64,000 nucleotides of DNA, taken from positions 1 through 64,000 of the forward strand of contig NZ_JANCPR020000052.1 in NCBI RefSeq assembly GCF_028657195.3, read 5' to 3'. Below, in pieces: positions 8,610 to 15,954 of this stretch; the first letter of the stretch is position 1; every line of letters begins with the position of its first letter. The translations under genes and the position numbers were made by a program. The notes beneath the pieces are model-generated. The model did no database searches. It had not been told where the DNA came from and was given only the letters and a program-made list of their open reading frames with translations. The stretch is from Streptomyces iconiensis (GTDB taxonomy: Bacteria; Actinomycetota; Actinomycetes; Streptomycetales; Streptomycetaceae).

Positions 8610-9413
8610 ATGGGCGGCACAGAGCATCTGTCCCTGGAGCGCGTGGGTGCCACCCTCGTGCTCACCCTCAACCGTCCGGAGGCCAAGAACGCGCTGTCAC
8701 TGCCCATGCTCGTCGGCCTCTACGACGGCTGGCTGGAGGCCGACGAGGACGACACCGTGCGCTCCGTCGTGCTCACCGGGTCGGGCGGTACGTTCTGCGC
8801 CGGAATGGACCTCAAGGCCCTGGCCGACGGCGGCGCGATGGCGGGCGACCACTACAGAGAACGCATGCGGGCCGACCCCGACCTGCACTGGAAGGCGATG
8901 CTGCGCCACCACAGGCCGCGTAAACCCGTCATCGCCGCCGTCGAGGGCCACTGTGTGGCGGGCGGTACGGAAATGCTCCAGGGTACGGACATCCGCGTCG
9001 CGGGCGAGAGCGCCGTCTTCGGCCTCTACGAGGTGCGCAGGGGACTGTTCCCCATCGGCGGCTCCACCGTCCGCCTGCCGCGCCAGATCCCCCGCACGCA
9101 CGCGCTGGAGATGCTGCTCTCCGGGCGGCCCTACCCCGCGGACGAGGCGGCCCGTATCGGGCTGATCGGGCACGTCGTCCCGGACGGCAGCGCGCTGGAC
9201 AAGGCGCTGGAGATCGCCGAACGCGTCAACGCGTGCGGGCCGCTGGCCGTGGAGGCGGTCAAGGCGTCCGTCTACGACACGGCGGAACTGTGCGAGACCG
9301 ACGGACTCGCTCTCGAACTGGAGCGTGGCTGGCCCGTGTTCGGCACGGCCGACGCGAAGGAAGGCTCGCGCGCGTTCGCGGAGAAGCGCGAGCCCCGCTT
9401 CCGGCGCGCATGA
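8610..9413 (+). CDS. Enoyl-CoA hydratase/isomerase (crotonase family)
   Basis: This 267-aa crotonase-fold enzyme has the oxyanion-hole segment TFCAGMDLKAL (about 61-71) and the second oxyanion region GHCVAGGTE. The two catalytic glutamate positions of enoyl-CoA hydratase are filled (E121 and E141), so hydratase activity is plausible. It would add water to a 2-enoyl-CoA. The start is preceded by GGGAGG. It is the first gene of a plus-strand operon with the tandem DUF35 protein and two thiolase-fold proteins, a set known from steroid side-chain removal (hydration followed by retro-aldol cleavage). The substrate is inferred only from this context. Confidence 0.92.
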   Translation: MGGTEHLSLERVGATLVLTLNRPEAKNALSLPMLVGLYDGWLEADEDDTVRSVVLTGSGGTFCAGMDLKALADGGAMAGDHYRERMRADPDLHWKAMLRHHRPRKPVIAAVEGHCVAGGTEMLQGTDIRVAGESAVFGLYEVRRGLFPIGGSTVRLPRQIPRTHALEMLLSGRPYPADEAARIGLIGHVVPDGSALDKALEIAERVNACGPLAVEAVKASVYDTAELCETDGLALELERGWPVFGTADAKEGSRAFAEKREPRFRRA

Positions 9414-9540
9414 GCGCCCCGGCGGACTGCCGCCTCGCGGTGGTGCCCCGTGGCCCGCCGTGGGCGGCCCGTGGTGCCCCAGCCCGTGCGACGCCTGCCC
9501 GTAGACCAGGGCCTGCCTGTGAGATCAAGGAGAGCCAACG

Positions 9541-10539
9541 ATGAACCCGGCACCCGCACAAGAAGCGCTCCACGCACCCCTCGTGGTCGAGTTCCCCTTC
9601 ACCCGCTCCCTGGGACCCGTCCAGTCCGCCTTCCTCACCGGGCTGCGGGAGCGCACGGTGCTCGGCGTCAGAGCCGGTGACGGCCGTGTCCTCGTGCCGC
9701 CGGCCGAGTACGACCCTGTGACGGCCGAGGAGATCCGCGACCTGGCCGAGGTCGGCCAGACCGGCACCGTCACCACCTGGAGCTGGAACCCCGCACCGCG
9801 CAGGGGCCAGCCCCTCGCACGCCCCTTCGCGTGGGTGCTGGTCCGCCTCGACGGCGCCGACAGCGCGCTCCTGCACGCGCTGGACGCACCGGGCCCCGAC
9901 GCCGTACGGACGGGCATGCGCGTGCGCATCCGCTGGGCGGCGGAGCGCAAGGGGGAGATCACCGACATCGCGTGCTTCGAACCGCACGAAGGGCCGGAGG
10001 GAGGGGCGGAAGCAGGGGCTGACGGGCCGGGCGAGCGTGCCCAACCACGCGCCCACGACGGGCAGTTCCCGGGCGAGGCCGTCACCGGCATCACCGCACC
10101 CGCACGCCTCGACTACGTCTACACACCGGGCCGCGCCCAGACCCGCTACCTCAACGCGCTCGCAGGCCACCACACACTCGGCGAGCGCTGCCCCGAGTGC
10201 CGCAAGGTGTACGTGCCGCCGCGCGGCGCCTGCCCCACCTGCGGAGTGGCAACCGACGAGCAGGTGGAGGTCGGCCCCTCTGGCACGGTCACCAGCTTCT
10301 GCATCGTCAACATCAAAGCCAAGAATCTGGACATCGAAGTCCCTTACGTCTATGGCCACATCGCCCTCGACGGCGCCGGACTGGCCCTGCACGGACGGAT
10401 CGCCGGCCTCCCCTACGACCAGGTGCGCATGGGGCTGCGCGTCGAGCCCGTGTGGGCGGAGGGCGGGCGCTATCCGGACCACTACCGCCCCACGGGAGAG
10501 CCGGACGCCGACTACGACACGTACAAGGAGCTGCTGTGA
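9541..10539 (+). CDS. Tandem OB-fold / zinc-ribbon DUF35 protein
   Basis: This 332-aa protein has two OB-fold units. The first, about residues 30-150, lacks an obvious zinc ribbon. The second, from about 200, carries the zinc-ribbon cysteines CPEC...CPTC (around 219-236) followed by an OB domain ending VWAEGGRYPDHY. DUF35 proteins bind thiolase-fold partners and are required for activity in the Ltp2 retro-aldolase of steroid side-chain degradation. The start has AAGGAGA eight bases upstream. The stop overlaps the next ATG (TGATG), so it is coupled to the first thiolase-fold gene. Likely role: OB-fold subunit of a thiolase- or aldolase-type complex. Confidence 0.88.
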   Translation: MNPAPAQEALHAPLVVEFPFTRSLGPVQSAFLTGLRERTVLGVRAGDGRVLVPPAEYDPVTAEEIRDLAEVGQTGTVTTWSWNPAPRRGQPLARPFAWVLVRLDGADSALLHALDAPGPDAVRTGMRVRIRWAAERKGEITDIACFEPHEGPEGGAEAGADGPGERAQPRAHDGQFPGEAVTGITAPARLDYVYTPGRAQTRYLNALAGHHTLGERCPECRKVYVPPRGACPTCGVATDEQVEVGPSGTVTSFCIVNIKAKNLDIEVPYVYGHIALDGAGLALHGRIAGLPYDQVRMGLRVEPVWAEGGRYPDHYRPTGEPDADYDTYKELL

Positions 10540-11690
10540 TGACGAGCCCGAGGGAAGTCGCCGTCGTCGCCTTCGCGCAGACGGACCACGTACGGGCAAC
10601 CGACGGGCTGTCCGAGGTCGAGATGCTGCTGCCGGTGCTGCGTGACGTGCTGGGGCAGACGGGAATGGCGGCGGGCGAGATCGACTTCACCTGCTCAGGG
10701 TCCTCCGACTACCTCGCGGGCCGCGCCTTCTCCTTCACGATGGCCCTGGACGGGGTCGGCGCCTGGCCGCCGATCTCCGAGTCCCATGTGGAGATGGACG
10801 GAGCCTGGGCGCTCTACGAGGCATGGGTGAAGATCCTCACGGGCGAGGCCGAGACCGCGCTCGTCTACTCCTTCGGCAAGTCCTCGGCCGGCGATCTGCC
10901 CGAGGTGCTCACCCGCCAGCTCGACCCGTACTACGTCGCACCCCTGTGGCCCGACTCCGTCTCGCTCGCCGCGCTCCAGGCCCGCGCCCTCATCGACGCC
11001 GGGGACACCGACGAGCGCGCGCTGGCCGGAATCGCGGCCCGCAGCAGGGAGTCGGCCCGGGACAACTCCCATGCACAGCTGCGCGGTTCGGAACCCGTCG
11101 ACACCCTCCTGCGCGGCGACCACCTGGCCCAGCCCCTGCACACCCACGACGTGGCACCTGTCACCGACGGCGCAGCCGCCGTCGTGCTCGCGGCGGGGGA
11201 CACCGCACGGCGGCTGAGCGACAACCCCGCCTGGATACGGGGGATGGACCACCGGATCGAGGCGCACAGCCTCGGCGTACGCGACCTCACCGACTCGCCC
11301 TCCACCCGCCTGGCCGCCGAGCGCGCCGGGCTCTTCGACGAGGCGGCGGGCCCGCCCGACACCGCCGAGCTGCACGCGCCCTTCACCTCCCAGGAGGTCG
11401 TGCTCCGCAAGGCGCTGCGGCTCGGCGACGGCGATCACACAGCCGTCAATCCCTCGGGCGGCGCGCTGGCCGCCAACCCCGTGATGGCGGCGGGCCTGAT
11501 CAGGATCGGCGAGGCAGCGGCACGCATCAGCGCCGGCGCCTCCCGCCGCGCCGTCGCGCACGCCACCTCCGGCCCCTGCCTCCAGCAGAACCTCGTGGCC
11601 GTGCTCGAAGCGACCCCCGCCGGGGCGGCGACAGGAACAGCGGCAGGAACAGCGGCAGCGGCCGACGGATCCGAAGGAGACCCCGAGTGA
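10539..11690 (+). CDS. Thiolase-fold lipid-transfer protein, first copy
   Basis: This 383-aa thiolase-superfamily protein starts at the ATG fused to the upstream stop (TGATG). The in-frame reading further upstream overlaps DUF35 and is rejected. It has the second-half VNPSGGALAANP motif and a final ATSGPCLQQN segment. At the place of the thiolase nucleophile cysteine it reads ESHVEMDGA, with no Cys, so ordinary thiolysis is unlikely. Such non-condensing members (Ltp2-like) act as retro-aldolases or as structural partners. It overlaps the next thiolase-fold gene by four bases, so the two are probably made together and may form a heteromer with DUF35. A short Ala/Gly-rich tail is probably disordered. 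Confidence 0.87.
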   Translation: MTSPREVAVVAFAQTDHVRATDGLSEVEMLLPVLRDVLGQTGMAAGEIDFTCSGSSDYLAGRAFSFTMALDGVGAWPPISESHVEMDGAWALYEAWVKILTGEAETALVYSFGKSSAGDLPEVLTRQLDPYYVAPLWPDSVSLAALQARALIDAGDTDERALAGIAARSRESARDNSHAQLRGSEPVDTLLRGDHLAQPLHTHDVAPVTDGAAAVVLAAGDTARRLSDNPAWIRGMDHRIEAHSLGVRDLTDSPSTRLAAERAGLFDEAAGPPDTAELHAPFTSQEVVLRKALRLGDGDHTAVNPSGGALAANPVMAAGLIRIGEAAARISAGASRRAVAHATSGPCLQQNLVAVLEATPAGAATGTAAGTAAAADGSEGDPE

Positions 11691-12865
11691 ACGGCACCGT
11701 GAGCAAGGAACCCGTCGCCGTCGTCGGCATCGGCCAGACCCGGCACGTCGCGGCACGCAGGGACGTGTCCATCGCGGGACTCGTACGCGAGGCCGCCGTA
11801 CGGGCCCTGGAGGACGCCGGACTGACCTGGGCCGACATCGACGCCGTCGTCATCGGCAAGGCGCCCGACTTCTTCGAGGGCGTGATGATGCCGGAGCTGT
11901 ACCTGGCCGACGCGCTCGGCGCCGTGGGCAAGCCCATGCTGCGCGTCCACACGGCGGGCTCCGTCGGCGGCTCCACCGCGCTGGTCGCCTCCAACCTGGT
12001 CTCGGCCCGCGTCCACCGCACCGTGCTCACCCTGGCGTTCGAGAAGCAGTCCGAGTCCAACGCCATGTGGGGCCTCTCGCTGCCGGTGCCGTTCCAGCAG
12101 CCGCTGCTCGCTGGCGCGGGCGGGTTCTTCGCGCCGCACGTACGCGCCTACATGCACCGCACAGCGGCGCCCGACCACATCGGCTCGCTCGTCGCCTTCA
12201 AGGACCGCCGCAACGCGCTGAAGAACCCGTACGCGCACCTGCACGAGGAGGACATCACCCTGGAGAAGGTGCGTGCCTCGCCGATGCTGTGGGACCCCAT
12301 CCGCTACTCCGAGACCTGCCCCTCGTCCGACGGCGCCTGCGCCATGGTGCTCACCGACAGGGAGGGCGCAGGCCGCGCGCCGCACCCGCCCGCCTGGGTG
12401 CACGGCGGCGCCATGCGCAGCGAGCCCACCCTCTTCGCGGGCAAGGACGCGGTCTCGCCCCGTGCGGGCAGCGACTGCGCGGCCGACGTGTACCGGCAGG
12501 CGGGCATCACGGACCCGCGCCGGGAGATCGACGCGGTCGAGATGTATGTCCCCTTCTCCTGGTACGAGCCGATGTGGCTGGAGAACCTCGGCTTCGCCGA
12601 GGAGGGCGAGGGCTGGAAGCTCACCGAGTCAGGAGCGACCGAACTGGACGGCGACCTGCCGGTCAACCCCTCGGGCGGCGTGCTGTCCACCAACCCCATC
12701 GGCGCCTCCGGCATGCTCCGCTTCGCCGAGGCCGCGCTCCAGGTCAGGGGGCAGGCGGGCGACCACCAGGTGGAAGGGGCCCGCAAGGCGCTCGGGCACG
12801 CCTACGGAGGCGGCTCGCAGTTCTTCTCCATGTGGCTCGTCGGCGCCGAACCCCCCGCCTCGTGA
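11687..12865 (+). CDS. Thiolase-fold lipid-transfer protein, second copy
   Basis: This 392-aa thiolase-fold protein starts at a GTG overlapping the previous gene's TGA, with AAGGAG nine bases upstream. It opens VAVVGIGQTRHV, the usual N-terminus of acetyl-CoA acetyltransferase-like lipid-transfer proteins. At the nucleophile position it reads HTAGSVGGS instead of a Cys-containing motif. Later motifs VNPSGGVLSTNP and GHAYGGGSQ are present. It therefore looks like a second Cys-less subunit. With the preceding gene and DUF35 it would make a three-component complex for carbon-carbon cleavage of a CoA-linked side chain. It is the last gene of the operon. Confidence 0.88.
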   Translation: MNGTVSKEPVAVVGIGQTRHVAARRDVSIAGLVREAAVRALEDAGLTWADIDAVVIGKAPDFFEGVMMPELYLADALGAVGKPMLRVHTAGSVGGSTALVASNLVSARVHRTVLTLAFEKQSESNAMWGLSLPVPFQQPLLAGAGGFFAPHVRAYMHRTAAPDHIGSLVAFKDRRNALKNPYAHLHEEDITLEKVRASPMLWDPIRYSETCPSSDGACAMVLTDREGAGRAPHPPAWVHGGAMRSEPTLFAGKDAVSPRAGSDCAADVYRQAGITDPRREIDAVEMYVPFSWYEPMWLENLGFAEEGEGWKLTESGATELDGDLPVNPSGGVLSTNPIGASGMLRFAEAALQVRGQAGDHQVEGARKALGHAYGGGSQFFSMWLVGAEPPAS

Positions 12866-13025
12866 CCCACTCGCTCCGCTGCGGGGCCCACCGCGTGCGA
12901 ACCGGCGTGCGGCGGGCCCCCGTTACCGGCCGGCCCGTTCCCTGCTTCCCCGTACCGAGCCCTGTCCGCACGCACGTACCCGTGGTTAGGGTGGCGCCGG
13001 GACGACGACCGGGAGGAGCACAGGC

Positions 13026-13244
13026 GTGGCCAACAGCATCACCGAGCAGCCGGAACTCGATCTGAGCCGGGCGCAGTGGCAGTCGGGCAGCCGGGGTACG
13101 GGCGATGTCGAGATCGCCTTCGTCGAGGGGTTCATCGCGATGCGGCACGCACGCAAACCGGAGGGCCCCGCACTGATCTTCAACCCGCAGGAGTGGCGTG
13201 CCTTCGTACGCGGCGCGCGCGAGGGCGACTTCGACCTCACGTGA
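13026..13244 (+). CDS. DUF397 protein
   Basis: This is a 72-aa protein of the DUF397 family, which is abundant in Streptomyces and usually paired with an Xre-type helix-turn-helix regulator. The WQSGSRG segment and the closing PEGPALIFNPQEWRAFVRGAR are typical. The start is GTG with GGGAGGAG upstream. No Xre partner lies next to it here, so it is an orphan copy. Its stop lies within the palindrome TCACGTGA that also supplies the stop of the opposing HelD/HelR gene, giving an eight-base convergent overlap. Members of this family paired with Xre proteins affect antibiotic production and sporulation; the role of this copy is unknown. Confidence 0.88.
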   Translation: MANSITEQPELDLSRAQWQSGSRGTGDVEIAFVEGFIAMRHARKPEGPALIFNPQEWRAFVRGAREGDFDLT

Positions 13245-15630
13245 GCAGCAGCCGTGCGACGCCCGACAGTGCGCCCTCGTGCACCAGGACGAGCCGCTGG
13301 GTGACCCGGGTGGCCGCGACATAGAGGTCGTGCCCTCCCCGCGGCCCACGCGAGGCGAGCCCCACCGGGTCGGCGACCACCACCCGGTCGAACTCCAGCC
13401 CTTTCGCCTGCGCCACCGTCAGCACCGCCACGGGGGCTTCCAGCACCGCGGCGCCACCGCCGCGCACCGCCCGTACGTCCTCGGGCAGCGCGGCGGCCAG
13501 CGGGCCGGTCAGTTCGCCGGGCGCGATCAGCGCGAGCCGCCCGCCGCCCCCGGCACGCAGCTCCGCCAGCTCCCTGCCGACCGTGGCCGCGACCTCGCGT
13601 GCGAGCGTGCCGGGCGCCGCACGCACCGAAAGCGGAGGCCCGCCGCCCTCGCGCACCGACTCGGGCGGCTCCAGCCCCGGCGCCACCCGCGCGAGCAGCC
13701 GCGCGGCGGGCTCCATCACCTCTGCCGGAGTGCGGTAGTTGACGGTCAGCCGCTCCTCACGCCAGCGCTCGCCCACATAGGGGCCGAGCATGTCCTGCCA
13801 CGCGCGCGCACCGGCCGCGCTGCCCGTCTGCGCCACATCCCCGACGACCGTCATCGAACGCCCGGGCACCCGCCGCATCACCGTCCGCCAGTCCATCGCT
13901 GACAACTCCTGCGCCTCGTCCACGATCACATGCCCGTACACCCAGGTACGGTCGGCCGCCGCCCTGTCGGCCGTGGTGCGTACGGGGCCCGTGTCGCGAT
14001 GCCGGTCGACGAACTCCCCCACGTCCACAAGGCCCGTGCCGTCCAGACCGGTGAGCTGGAGCACCTCCCGCGCGTACGTCTCCTCCTCGCGCCGCTCCGC
14101 CGCCTCGGCGCGCAGCCGGGCACGTTCGCGCGAGTCGTCGGTACCGAGCAGTTCGGCCGCCTCGTCCAGCAGCGGCACATCCCCGACGGTCCACGCCGCG
14201 CCCTGCGAGCGCCACAGCGCGGAGCGTTCGCGCGCGTCCAGGAGGTTTCCGGCCGCCTCCTCCAGCGCCGCCTTGTCCGAGAGCAGCGAGCCGACCAGTT
14301 CACCGGGCTCCAGCGGAGGCCACAGCGTGTCCAGCGCCCGCCGCACGCTGCGCTGCCGCCACAACTCGCCTGGCCCGTGCCGCACTTCCTCCTCGTCCAG
14401 CGGCCGGTCGGCCGCCTCGGCCCGCACCCGCACCAGCGCGTCCAGCAGATCCGTGACCAGCCGCTTGCGCGCGACGTTGTGCGGCACCCCCAGGCCACGC
14501 GCACGCTGGCGTGCCCGCACGCATTCCTCGTAGGGCAGCGTCAGCGTCTCCGTCGTGCCCGGGCGCGTGCCCTCCACGACAACGGGCAGCCCGCCGGGCC
14601 CGGGAACCCGCTGCCGCGCCGCGACGGCGCGCGCGAGCACCCCGGTCATCCGCAGGTCGCCCTTGACCACGGCCGCCTCGGGGCCGTCCTCGGCCTCCGC
14701 GCTCACCCCGGGGAAGAGCCCGCCGAGCGTGGTGAGCACCACGTCCGTCTCGCCGAGCGAGGGCAGCACCTCGCCGATGTAGCGCAGGAAGACCGCGTTC
14801 GGCCCGATGACCAGGACGCCTCTGCGTGCGAGCGTGCGCCGGTGGGTGTAGAGGAGATACGCGGCACGGTGCAGCGCCGCCACGGTCTTGCCCGTACCTG
14901 GCCCGCCCTGCACGACGAGCACCCCGGGCAGCCCCGAGCGGATCACGCGGTCCTGTTCGCCCTGGATGGTGGAGACGACGTCCGACATCCTCCCGGTACG
15001 GCCCCGCCGCAGCGACGCGAGCAGCGCCGCCTCGCCCACCAGCTCCCGGCGCTCCCGCTCGGGCATACCCTCCAGGTCGAAGACCTCGTCGTCGAGCCCC
15101 GTCACCCGGCGCCCCGAGGTGTGCAGATGGCGGCGGCGCAGCACGTCGCCGGGGGCGCTGGGAGACGCGGCGTAGAACGGCCGCGCCGCGGGCGCACGCC
15201 AGTCGACGAGCAGCGACTCCTGCGCTGCGTCACGGAGCCCGATCCGGCCGATGTAGTGCGTAGGGCCCCCGCCCGCGCCCCCGGCACCGGCTCCGCCCCC
15301 GTCCCCGCCCGCGGTCCCGTTCCCTGTGGGGCCCGCGCTCCCGTCTCCCGACAGGTCGATCCGGCCGAAACACAGGCCGCTGTCCACGGAGTTGAGCTGC
15401 CCCAGCCGCCGTGCGTACTCGCCGGCTCCCGCCTCCCGCTCAGCGAGTGCCTGCGGATTGCCGCCGTCGGCGCCGTGCAGGTTGACGTCGGCGAGGAGCT
15501 TTTCCGTCTGCTGACGCTCGTCGTCGAGCCGTGCGTAGAGCACGTCGACGTACCGCTGCTCGGCGTCGACCGCCCTGCTCAGAGCGGTGGCCTCGGGCGC
15601 TTCTCCGGATTCTTCTTGACGGCGTTCCAT
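13237..15630 (-). CDS. RNA polymerase-recycling motor ATPase HelD/HelR (UvrD-like)
   Basis: This 797-aa superfamily-1 ATPase belongs to the actinobacterial HelD/HelR class, which removes RNA polymerase from DNA or from rifamycin. An N-terminal coiled coil (about 15-75) is followed by the GRIGL...LLVDWRAPAARPFY block, Walker A GGPGTGKT, VIVDEAQELS (Walker B) and the C-terminal GLEFDRVVV and YVAATRVTQRLVLVH motifs. A Gly-rich insertion of roughly 30 residues follows the N-terminal coil (DNA about 15259-15350). ATG 15630 is chosen because a dyad covers the region just upstream and GGGGAG stands 12 bases before it. ATG 15684 in frame is the alternative. It is divergent from the LAL regulator gene. 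Confidence 0.88.
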   Translation of the reverse strand: MERRQEESGEAPEATALSRAVDAEQRYVDVLYARLDDERQQTEKLLADVNLHGADGGNPQALAEREAGAGEYARRLGQLNSVDSGLCFGRIDLSGDGSAGPTGNGTAGGDGGGAGAGGAGGGPTHYIGRIGLRDAAQESLLVDWRAPAARPFYAASPSAPGDVLRRRHLHTSGRRVTGLDDEVFDLEGMPERERRELVGEAALLASLRRGRTGRMSDVVSTIQGEQDRVIRSGLPGVLVVQGGPGTGKTVAALHRAAYLLYTHRRTLARRGVLVIGPNAVFLRYIGEVLPSLGETDVVLTTLGGLFPGVSAEAEDGPEAAVVKGDLRMTGVLARAVAARQRVPGPGGLPVVVEGTRPGTTETLTLPYEECVRARQRARGLGVPHNVARKRLVTDLLDALVRVRAEAADRPLDEEEVRHGPGELWRQRSVRRALDTLWPPLEPGELVGSLLSDKAALEEAAGNLLDARERSALWRSQGAAWTVGDVPLLDEAAELLGTDDSRERARLRAEAAERREEETYAREVLQLTGLDGTGLVDVGEFVDRHRDTGPVRTTADRAAADRTWVYGHVIVDEAQELSAMDWRTVMRRVPGRSMTVVGDVAQTGSAAGARAWQDMLGPYVGERWREERLTVNYRTPAEVMEPAARLLARVAPGLEPPESVREGGGPPLSVRAAPGTLAREVAATVGRELAELRAGGGGRLALIAPGELTGPLAAALPEDVRAVRGGGAAVLEAPVAVLTVAQAKGLEFDRVVVADPVGLASRGPRGGHDLYVAATRVTQRLVLVHEGALSGVARLLLT

Positions 15631-15637
15631 GCGACTG

Positions 15638-15662
15638 ATAAACTCCCCAACGGATAGTTTAT
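15638..15662. promoter_or_regulatory. ATAAACT-N11-AGTTTAT dyad at helD/helR start
   Basis: Perfect seven-base AT-rich arms (15638-15644 and 15656-15662) with 11-bp spacing stand out in this GC-rich DNA, directly in front of the chosen ATG and across the GGGGAG ribosome site. Centre-to-centre arm spacing is 18 bp. It could be an operator or promoter element for the HelD/HelR gene. The rifamycin-associated element known before some helR genes was looked for and not seen. Confidence 0.4.
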
Positions 15663-15934
15663 GCGGTGAAGTTGGTCCCGCCATAAACCCGTGAGCGTAC
15701 CACGCTCCCCGTCGGAGCGGGCTCCCTTCCGCCGGCTTCCCCGAGTTCCTCAGCACCCGGCCCCCGTGTGCAGCTGCGCGATCCGCGCGGTGCACAGAGG
15801 TGCGGCGCCGGCGCACAGGTGCCCCCGCGTGCGCGTGTCGTGAGGGAACTGCGGGGGAGTCGGCACCGATGTCTCCGCACCGCACAACGGCAAGTCCCCA
15901 CCGGCGTACGCTCGGCGACACCTGCCGGAGGAGT

Positions 15935-15946
15935 ATGGACGGGTAA
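15935..15946 (+). other. Three-codon start-stop mini-ORF before LAL gene
   Basis: ATG-GAC-GGG-TAA with GGAGGAG directly upstream encodes only Met-Asp-Gly. It ends eight bases before the ATG of the LAL regulator, and that ATG has its own AAGGA site. It could tune ribosome loading on the regulator mRNA, or be chance. Confidence 0.35.
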
Positions 15947-15954
15947 GGACGAGG

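Noticed and set aside
15660..15954. Rifamycin-associated element before helR
   Set aside because: The expected long GC-type inverted repeat with GCTTGC/GCAAGC arms was not found in the intergenic region.
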